From contig NVUO01000025.1 of assembly GCA_002733155.1 (NCBI GenBank), positions 28,286 through 39,409 on the forward strand: DNA of 11,124 nucleotides. The letters run 5' to 3'. Numbering within the stretch: the stretch's first letter is position 1; each line of letters begins with the position of its first letter. The position numbers were made by a program, and so were the translations under genes. Below are positions 1-5,523 of the stretch, one piece after another. Origin of the DNA: Sulfurimonas sp. GTDB lineage: Bacteria > Campylobacterota > Campylobacteria > Campylobacterales > Sulfurimonadaceae. The notes beneath the pieces are model-generated. The model searched no databases. It was not told where the DNA came from and was given only the letters and a program-made list of their open reading frames with translations.

Positions 1-676
1 TTACTATACTAGGTTGAAGTTTACCCATTACAGATCCACTCTCCATACATGAGGCAAAAATATTATCTTTAAGTCCAACTTTTTTAGCCATTTGTGGTAT
101 CCAATCACGGGTACGAAGTGAGAATATTCCTGTAGTCCCGCCATTACTTGGATCAGTTGCAATTTTTCCACAAAGTTTTGCTAAAACCCAATCCCCAATC
201 ATAGAAATTTTTGCAACTTTTTCATAAATTTCAGGTCTATTATTTTTAAGCCACAGAAGTCTAGGGATGCTACCGAGTGCAAATGTTTGACCACTTTGTT
301 TATAAAATTCTTCTTCTATATCAGGAAACTTTTCTTTTAACTCTTTTACTTCCTTATCAGCCCTTGCATCTACATTTGCAACAGCCCAAAGTTCTACTCC
401 ATTCTCATCATAAAGCACAATTCCCTCACGCATACTTGTAGCAGAAATTGCCATAATCTCTTCAGCTTGTAAATTAGCTTTTGAAATAGATTCTTTTATA
501 CAAGACTTAACCAATTCCCAGTTATGTATAAAATCAAAATTCATAGAATTTGGCACACCATCTTCTTTTAGATGTACCCACTCTTTTTGAGCTACACTAA
601 CCTGATTCCCCTTAGTGTCAAAAAGCACAGCTCGAATGCTTCCAGTTCCTGCATCTATAGCCATTAAATGATTCAA
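1..676 (-). CDS. lsrK: Autoinducer-2 kinase LsrK (FGGY family), N-terminal part, cut by window edge
   Basis: Encodes about 225 N-terminal residues of a FGGY carbohydrate kinase; the C-terminal half lies beyond the left edge. LsrK phosphorylates the quorum signal AI-2 (as linear DPD) in the cytoplasm, trapping it. The sequence shows the phosphate-binding DAGTGSIRAV near the start, then MREGIVLYDENG, ANVDARAD, GQTFALGSIPRLLWL and DPSNGGTTGIFSLRTRDW. From memory these blocks line up almost without gaps with E. coli LsrK, much better than with xylulokinase or glycerol kinase. Start: a TTG at 676-674 lies about 8 bases after an AGG within the end of the upstream gene and gives MNHLMAIDAGTGS, keeping the first beta strand; an ATG at 664-662 is the alternative, with no good ribosome site. 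The upstream gene's stop is in the same frame 3 bases before this TTG, so the two are translationally close. Family call strong; LsrK versus another FGGY kinase is recognition from memory. Confidence 0.88.
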   Translation of the reverse strand, partial: MNHLMAIDAGTGSIRAVLFDTKGNQVSVAQKEWVHLKEDGVPNSMNFDFIHNWELVKSCIKESISKANLQAEEIMAISATSMREGIVLYDENGVELWAVANVDARADKEVKELKEKFPDIEEEFYKQSGQTFALGSIPRLLWLKNNRPEIYEKVAKISMIGDWVLAKLCGKIATDPSNGGTTGIFSLRTRDWIPQMAKKVGLKDNIFASCMESGSVMGKLQPSIV

Positions 677-679
677 AAT

Positions 680-967
680 TTAACCTAAAATTTCTAAATC
701 ATCGCTATATTTTTTTTCACAATATGGCTCGAAAGAAGATTTATAAATAGCATAATGCTCTGTAGATTTATGCCCATTTAAAGCTTCCTCGTCACGCCAA
801 GATTCAACTGCCATAAACTTTCTAGGATTATTTTCATATACAAAAATATCATAAAATATACATCCGTCTTCTATCTTAGATGGAGCTACCATTGCAATTA
901 GAAGCTCTTTCATTTTAGCTTCATTGCCCTCTTTTGCTATAAATGTTACTCTTTTTGTAATTGTCAT
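680..967 (-). CDS. lsrG: LsrG-like antibiotic biosynthesis monooxygenase (ABM) domain protein, putative phospho-AI-2 isomerase
   Basis: A 95-residue protein of the dimeric ferredoxin-like ABM fold, the full usual length of the family. Visible family features are the early strand VTFIAKEGNE, the central FYDIFVYENNPRKFMAVESWRDEEAL and the conserved HKSTEHY block near residues 66-72. LsrG in enteric bacteria isomerises phospho-AI-2 before its cleavage by LsrF; other ABM proteins are quinol monooxygenases (YgiN type). The sequence alone does not separate these, but it lies directly upstream of and in the same operon as an autoinducer-2 kinase, which favours an LsrG role. It starts with ATG preceded by AGGAC with 5 bases of spacing, and a TATAAT box lies 34 bases upstream. 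It is the first gene of the operon. No lsrR, lsrF or transporter gene is inside the window. Confidence 0.68.
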   Translation of the reverse strand: MTITKRVTFIAKEGNEAKMKELLIAMVAPSKIEDGCIFYDIFVYENNPRKFMAVESWRDEEALNGHKSTEHYAIYKSSFEPYCEKKYSDDLEILG

Positions 968-1000
968 AATTTGTCCTACGAGCTATTGTTTTTAAAAAGG

Positions 1001-1006
1001 ATTATA
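1001..1006 (-). promoter_or_regulatory. Promoter -10 box of the lsrG-lsrK operon
   Basis: On the minus strand this reads TATAAT, 34 bases before the lsrG ATG, which leaves a leader of about 25 bases carrying the AGGAC ribosome site at 977-973. There is no convincing -35 box, as is common for Campylobacterota sigma-70 promoters. Confidence 0.55.
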
Positions 1007-1047
1007 CTAGATTCAAATTAATAGTTGCTTTTAGTTTAAATTAAAAC

Positions 1048-1053
1048 TATAAT
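1048..1053 (+). promoter_or_regulatory. Promoter -10 box immediately before the MNT-HEPN chimera (possible leaderless mRNA)
   Basis: A perfect TATAAT lies only 6 bases before the ATG at 1060, so transcription would begin at or next to the start codon. No Shine-Dalgarno sequence lies before that ATG. This fits a leaderless transcript. It is divergent from the lsrG promoter, the two -10 boxes being about 40 bases apart. Confidence 0.5.
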
Positions 1054-1059
1054 AGTGTT

Positions 1060-1377
1060 ATGAGACTATTAAAAAAAGAAGTTGATTTACTTAAAAACAA
1101 ATTGCAACTCTTGTGTAATGATGCTAAGCTATACCTTTTTGGAAGCAGAGTTGATGACACAAAAAAAGGTGGAGATATAGACCTTTTAATCATCTCCAAA
1201 AACTTGACAAAAAAAGATTTACGACTGATAAGAATTATGAAAGATATAAGAAATACAATAGCTCATGAATATATAGAAGATGATTTAGCAGAAGTATTTG
1301 AAGAAGTTTTAAAATACTCAAAAACATTACAAGATATCATAAACAACACATTAATGTACATTTCAAGATTGACATAA
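1060..1377 (+). CDS. Chimeric MNT nucleotidyltransferase / HEPN (MntA-HepT-like) protein, probable deletion remnant
   Basis: A 105-residue protein made of two unlike halves. Residues 23-45 carry the minimal nucleotidyltransferase motif, LYLFGSR followed by GGDIDLLII (G28, S29, D39, D41), typical of MntA antitoxins that AMPylate or otherwise neutralise HEPN toxins. Residues 64-71 read RNTIAHEY, the Rx4H motif of HepT-type HEPN ribonucleases, followed by a helix (DDLAEVFEEVLKY) like the C-terminal end of HepT. In known systems these are two adjacent genes each of about 100-140 residues. Here the rest of the nucleotidyltransferase, including its third acidic residue, and the first helices of HEPN are missing, with the junction near residues 58-62. 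I infer an in-frame deletion that fused the ends of a former toxin-antitoxin pair; it is unlikely to keep either activity. No ribosome site is visible. A naturally short single-family protein is the alternative. Confidence 0.65.
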   Translation: MRLLKKEVDLLKNKLQLLCNDAKLYLFGSRVDDTKKGGDIDLLIISKNLTKKDLRLIRIMKDIRNTIAHEYIEDDLAEVFEEVLKYSKTLQDIINNTLMYISRLT

Positions 1378-1488
1378 ACTGTTACAAAACTACCCCCCCC
1401 TCCTTAAATATTTATTTTTAATAAAAAATAATAATAAATTAAAACAATTTGTTAATATTTCCTTAATAAATAATACTAAGGAAAAAAT
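1378..1488. other. Intergenic region with a C8 tract
   Basis: The 111 bases between the MNT-HEPN chimera and the DUF4214 gene are almost pure A+T except for a run of eight C at 1393-1400, followed by TCC. The AAGGA ribosome site for the next gene is at 1478-1482, with 6 bases to its ATG. An AT-only 8-base inverted repeat (1412-1419 with 1424-1431) is present but has no G or C and is unlikely to be a terminator. Confidence 0.6.
1393..1400. repeat. Homopolymeric C8 (G8) tract
   Basis: Eight C in a row in a strongly AT-rich intergenic region, 89 bases before the DUF4214 start codon. Poly-G/C runs of this length are known slippage sites for phase variation in Campylobacter and Helicobacter. Here it lies outside any reading frame, so an effect, if any, would be on transcription. 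Confidence 0.6.
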
Positions 1489-2457
1489 ATGAACTTAATC
1501 TCAAAGTTAGCACTAAGTGCAGCCATATTACTATCTTCATTAAACGCAAGTGAAGAAATACCAACACAAGAAAAAGTAGCAAAACTTTACGTTGCCACAT
1601 TTAACCGCGCACCGGATAAAGCTGGATTAGATTACTGGATGAACTCTGGAAATAGACTAAGTGCTATTGCTCAAAGTTTTTTTGACCAAGATGAGACAAA
1701 AAAACTTTATCCCGAAGGAACTTCTAATGCAGACTTTATTACATCTGTTTATAAAAACCTTTTTAATCGTCTACCAGATACAGATGGATTAAACTATTGG
1801 GAAAATGAACTAAACATTGGCTCATTTACTAAAAACAATTTTATTCAAGCTGTAATAAATGGAGCACAAAATACAGATACTTCTAATGATGCAGATATAC
1901 TTACAAACAAAACAAGTGTAGGTTTATCTTTCTCAAATGCTGGACTTGAAAATACTGATGATGCCAAAACTATTATGTTTAGTATTAGTGATGATGAAGC
2001 TAGTGTTACTTCTGCATTAACTGCTTTTGGAATAAATTCAAATATTACTATATCAAATACAAATAAATATAAAACTGTTGATGATATACTTAATAAAAAA
2101 TTTACTATCACATATTCATCATTGTTGACAAGTTCTAAAACAATAAGCTTTACTATAGAAAATAAAGTTAGTAATACATTTGTTACTACAGGAGCGTTAG
2201 CTTCTTATCCTATAGTAGTAATTGGAGATGATTCAACTAATGGTATTCTATCATCAACTATAAATGGTAAAACATACGATTGGGATTTTCTTTTATATTT
2301 AACAGATAGCAGTTCTACATCTTATAAGACATTTATGGTTGTTACCATTGATGACGAAGGAAACATTTCAGGAATTGCTAAACAATCTTCAACTGCTTCA
2401 GGAGCTATAAGAATTTACAAATATTATGATGGAAATGTAGTTGGAAAAATAGAGTAA
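1489..2457 (+). CDS. Secreted DUF4214 domain protein with unknown beta-rich C-terminal domain
   Basis: A 322-residue protein with a clear signal peptide: a basic start, a hydrophobic stretch ALSAAILLSSL and likely cleavage after LNA at residue 20. Two DUF4214 repeats follow, with the signature LYVATFNRAPDKAGLDYW at 33-50 and VYKNLFNRLPDTDGLNYW at 87-104. DUF4214 is found in exported, often surface or S-layer-associated and RTX-like proteins; its function is not settled. Residues from about 195 to the end are rich in Thr, Ser and Ile, look like alternating beta strands, and match nothing I recognise. There is no RTX glycine repeat or transmembrane anchor. The ATG has an AAGGA site 6 bases upstream. 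It is flanked by a toxin-antitoxin chimera and a broken serpin gene, so it sits in a patch that looks acquired. Domain call is firm; role unknown. Confidence 0.8.
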   Translation: MNLISKLALSAAILLSSLNASEEIPTQEKVAKLYVATFNRAPDKAGLDYWMNSGNRLSAIAQSFFDQDETKKLYPEGTSNADFITSVYKNLFNRLPDTDGLNYWENELNIGSFTKNNFIQAVINGAQNTDTSNDADILTNKTSVGLSFSNAGLENTDDAKTIMFSISDDEASVTSALTAFGINSNITISNTNKYKTVDDILNKKFTITYSSLLTSSKTISFTIENKVSNTFVTTGALASYPIVVIGDDSTNGILSSTINGKTYDWDFLLYLTDSSSTSYKTFMVVTIDDEGNISGIAKQSSTASGAIRIYKYYDGNVVGKIE

Positions 2458-2531
2458 TTCATTTTTTCCATAAAGGAATAGTATATTCATATACACTTAC
2501 AAAATCACCATACAAAGGTGAAAAAAACTCT

Positions 2532-3068
2532 ATGTTAATTGTTTTGCCAAATAAAAATAAGCTTGTAGATAATATAGAAGATATATATCAAAATATTGCT
2601 GAAATGAACTATCAGAGCATAATATTAAAAATGCCAAAATTTAAATTTAGCACACCACTTTATGATATTAAAAAGTATCTAAAAACATTAGGGATAATTA
2701 CCCCTTTTTCTGCAAAAGCAGATTTTAGCAATATGACAAGTGAAGATAATTTGTTTATAGATTCTATGTCACATAAATCTTTTATAAAGCTTGATGAAAA
2801 TGGAATAGAAGCAGCCTCAGCAACTGCTGGAGTAGAAAGTGAACTAGGTGCTATTGTAAATCCAATTAATTTTAATATAAACAGACCTTTTATAATCTTT
2901 ATTAAAGATGATATGAGTAAACAAATTTTATTTATCGGATTGATAAAAGAGCCTATATTAAGAAAGATAAAATATTTGAGCTATAATAATAAAAACATAA
3001 TTAGGATTAAGCTTGAACTTAGTTTTACAAATAGAAAATTTTATAGAAAAAAATGGTTCAGATTTTGA
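2532..3068 (+). pseudogene. Serpin, C-terminal half only (5'-truncated, stop lost)
   Basis: The 178 residues from the ATG match the C-terminal half of serpin protease inhibitors in order: SMLIVLPNK, KMPKFKFSTPLYDIKKYLKTLGI, FSAKADFSNMTSEDNLFI, SHKSFIKLDENGIEAASATA (the reactive-loop hinge), NRPFIIFIKD and ILFIGLIKEP. A serpin is normally about 370-400 residues, so roughly the first 200 are missing. The frame is open upstream to 2430, and SPYKGEKNS just before the ATG also fits serpins, so the ATG is internal to the family rather than a true start. Serpins end soon after the equivalent of IKEP; here the frame runs on for about 35 unrelated residues, 56 bases into glnD, as if the original stop was lost. 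AAAGGTG lies 11 bases before the ATG, so a fragment might be made, but a serpin without its N-terminal helices cannot form the inhibitory fold. Remnant is my inference; family identity is strong. Confidence 0.82.
2982..2987 (+). promoter_or_regulatory. Likely -10 box of the glnD-glmS operon
   Basis: A TATAAT 25 bases before the glnD TTG start would place the transcript start near 2994, leaving a leader of about 19 bases that contains the AGGA ribosome site at 3003-3006. It lies just past the end of serpin homology, which suggests the original glnD promoter region begins there. No good -35 is seen. Confidence 0.5.
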
Positions 3069-5520
3069 GTTATCTAAACTTTTTAAATCATATATAAATG
3101 AATATAAAAGTTCCTTAAACAAATTATTTGAAGACAACCAGGGTAAGGACTTTTTAGTTAAACATACAAAACAACTAGATTCTATTATCTCTATGATGTA
3201 TAAAACTGTACTTCGTAGAGTATTTGGAAACTATCTGCCTATGAGAAGCTCAATACCCATAGCTATAGTAGCACTCGGTTCTTATGGTCGGGAACAACTT
3301 TGTGTACATAGTGATATTGACCTACTTATAGTATATGAAAAAGTTGATGGATTTAACTCTGAATTTATAATAGAAAAACTATTTTATTTAGCTCTTGATT
3401 CTGGTTTAAAACTAGGTCATAGGGTACATGAAGTAAAAGATTTATTTAAAGCTAGTAATGAAGATATAACTATACGCACATCTTTAATGGAGGCAAGATT
3501 TATAACTGGATCTAATTTCACATGGCATGCTACTCAACAACAACTCAATAAGATAAGACTACATAATCAAAAAGAGTATATATTAGCAAAGATTGAAGAG
3601 GCACAGGTTAGACGAAAAAAATATCCAACTACTATGGAGCCAAACATTAAAGAGGGTGTTGGAGGGCTTAGGGATACTAACCTTATTTTTTGGATTGCAC
3701 AAACTATATATAGAATTAGCACTTTAAAAGATTTAACTGGAAAACTATTTTCAGAAGATGAATACAAAGATTATCGCATCGCAATTGAACTTCTTTTTCG
3801 TGTAAGGTCAGCACTTCACTTAATAACAAATAAACAAGAAGACAGACTATTATTAGCGCATATTCCAGAAGTCTCAACTATGCTTGGTTTTAGTGAACAA
3901 AAAAAAATGGTATCAAAGGTTTTGGCAGCCCAATGGCGTATTAATAACTTTATGCTTATTTTTGTCAAAAAAATGGTTAGACCATATATATCTGATATGT
4001 CATATGTGAAAAAATTTAGAAAAAATAGACTTGCAAAAGGTATATATAAATTAGATAATCGTCTTTTTGCCTCATATAATACTGAAATATTACCAATCAA
4101 TAAACTATTAGAAATTTTAGTCTCAGTACCTGATAAATTTTACCATTATGATGCAGGTTTTTTAAATCAGTTTACATACACTAAAATAAGACATCCACTA
4201 CAAATAAGGACTTATAATCTTTTAAAAGATTTATTCAAAAAAGACAATATGTACTGTTTCTTAAAACTTTTTTATGACGCAGGAGTCCTGCATCACTTAT
4301 TTCCAAACTTTAAAAAAGTTATGCACCTACCTCAGTTTGATGGGTACCATCAATACCCAGTAGATATACATTCCATTAAGTGTATAGAGGCCTTAGAAAA
4401 CATTACAGAACCATTTATAAAAAATCTTTTTGATGAATTAAGTATAGATGAAAGATTAATTTTAAAAATAGTTACACTTTTTCATGATACTGGCAAGGGA
4501 CGTAAACAAGACCATTGTGAGGTTGGAGCAAAATTAATAGTACCTTTTGCTAAAAAACTTAAACTTAAAGATGAACTTATAGAGCGTTCAGTTACTTTGA
4601 TAAAAGAGCATATAACTATGAGTGGAGTTGCATTTAAACAAAATATTCATAATGAAAAAACTCTTTATAAATTTATGTCTAAGGTTAAAGATACAAAAAA
4701 TTTAAAACTTTTATATATATTAACATATGCAGATATAAATGGAGTTGGGGGTAATATATACAACTCCTTTAACTCCAAACTACTTTACGACTTATATATA
4801 AATGCTCTAGAAGTATCTGAAAACTATGGTCGAATAACAGATGCAGCAAAAAGAATAAATATTGAAAAGCGTGTACAAAAATTAGATGAATTTAAAGAAC
4901 TTCCAAGACTTTTACAAAAAAAAGTATTAGGTATTGAATCTAATTTATTCTTTTTTAAACATACAGCTATTGATATTATTAAAATAGCTCTAAAAGCAAA
5001 ACAAACAAATGAATACGATTTTACTATAGATAATGAAAACTCTTTAAGTATAGAGATATATAGAAGAATCCCTTTAAACATTGGTTATCTTTTAGCTACA
5101 TTAAGCCATTTAAATGTTGGTTCTATGGAGATTTTTACACTATTTGATGATGTTAAATATTTTAAAATCGAGTTTATTCAAAACATTGAGGGCTATAAGC
5201 TTGTTTCTTTACACGAGATTGTAAAAAAAGCCTTTGACATGAGCTTAAATGTAAAACTAAAACATATATCTATAAATAAAGATGAAATAAATATAGATTG
5301 TGAACATTCTTTAACGCATGCAGAAATAAGTGTTAAAACTAAAAATCAAATAGGTCTTTTAGCTTATATTATGGATAGTTTTGAGCAACTTAGCATAAAC
5401 ATAGTTACAGCAAAAATACACTCTAGTAAATATAAGGTGCGAGATAGCTTCTTAATGGAAAAACAAAATGATATATGTAATAATGTTGAAAAAATTTATG
5501 AATTATTAACAAGGGCTTAA
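3013..5520 (+). CDS. glnD: GlnD, bifunctional PII uridylyltransferase / uridylyl-removing enzyme
   Basis: An 835-residue protein, near the usual GlnD length. It attaches UMP to, or removes it from, PII signal proteins according to glutamine level, so controlling nitrogen assimilation in the cytoplasm. Domains in order: nucleotidyltransferase with GSYGREQLCVHSDID (G89, S90, D101, D103); the EGVGGLRD block at 214-221 conserved in the family; a YHQYPVDIHS block at 445-454 leading to the HD hydrolase domain, with LFHDTGKG and H491-D492; and two C-terminal ACT domains (about 670-745 and 760-835), the last with SVKTKNQIGLLAYIMDSFEQ, which bind glutamine. All catalytic residues are present. Start: TTG, with AGGA 6 bases before and a TATAAT box upstream; the first downstream in-frame Met is residue 61, inside conserved sequence. 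The 5' end overlaps the serpin remnant by 56 bases in another frame. Cotranscribed with glmS, 3 bases on. Confidence 0.93.
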   Translation: MNLVLQIENFIEKNGSDFELSKLFKSYINEYKSSLNKLFEDNQGKDFLVKHTKQLDSIISMMYKTVLRRVFGNYLPMRSSIPIAIVALGSYGREQLCVHSDIDLLIVYEKVDGFNSEFIIEKLFYLALDSGLKLGHRVHEVKDLFKASNEDITIRTSLMEARFITGSNFTWHATQQQLNKIRLHNQKEYILAKIEEAQVRRKKYPTTMEPNIKEGVGGLRDTNLIFWIAQTIYRISTLKDLTGKLFSEDEYKDYRIAIELLFRVRSALHLITNKQEDRLLLAHIPEVSTMLGFSEQKKMVSKVLAAQWRINNFMLIFVKKMVRPYISDMSYVKKFRKNRLAKGIYKLDNRLFASYNTEILPINKLLEILVSVPDKFYHYDAGFLNQFTYTKIRHPLQIRTYNLLKDLFKKDNMYCFLKLFYDAGVLHHLFPNFKKVMHLPQFDGYHQYPVDIHSIKCIEALENITEPFIKNLFDELSIDERLILKIVTLFHDTGKGRKQDHCEVGAKLIVPFAKKLKLKDELIERSVTLIKEHITMSGVAFKQNIHNEKTLYKFMSKVKDTKNLKLLYILTYADINGVGGNIYNSFNSKLLYDLYINALEVSENYGRITDAAKRINIEKRVQKLDEFKELPRLLQKKVLGIESNLFFFKHTAIDIIKIALKAKQTNEYDFTIDNENSLSIEIYRRIPLNIGYLLATLSHLNVGSMEIFTLFDDVKYFKIEFIQNIEGYKLVSLHEIVKKAFDMSLNVKLKHISINKDEINIDCEHSLTHAEISVKTKNQIGLLAYIMDSFEQLSINIVTAKIHSSKYKVRDSFLMEKQNDICNNVEKIYELLTRA

Positions 5521-5523
5521 TCT

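Noticed and set aside
1412..1431. AT-only hairpin after the MNT-HEPN chimera as a terminator
   Set aside because: The stem has no G-C pairs and no separate T-run, so it is expected by chance in such AT-rich DNA.
1449..1476. TTGTTA-16 bases-TAATAC as a promoter for the DUF4214 gene
   Set aside because: Transcription would begin at about 1483, after the AAGGA ribosome site, so the transcript would lack it. The real promoter is unclear.
1845..2111. Open minus-strand frame of 88 residues inside the DUF4214 gene
   Set aside because: It lies opposite a well-supported gene with a signal peptide and domain repeats, has no ribosome site I can see, and its hydrophobic look is the usual mirror of Ser/Asn/Asp-rich coding sequence.
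3567..5081. Minus-strand open frames of 66, 94 and 85 residues inside glnD
   Set aside because: All lie opposite conserved GlnD sequence and show no family features.
5516..5523. glmS ribozyme or riboswitch
   Set aside because: Only 3 bases separate glnD and glmS, leaving no room for such an element.
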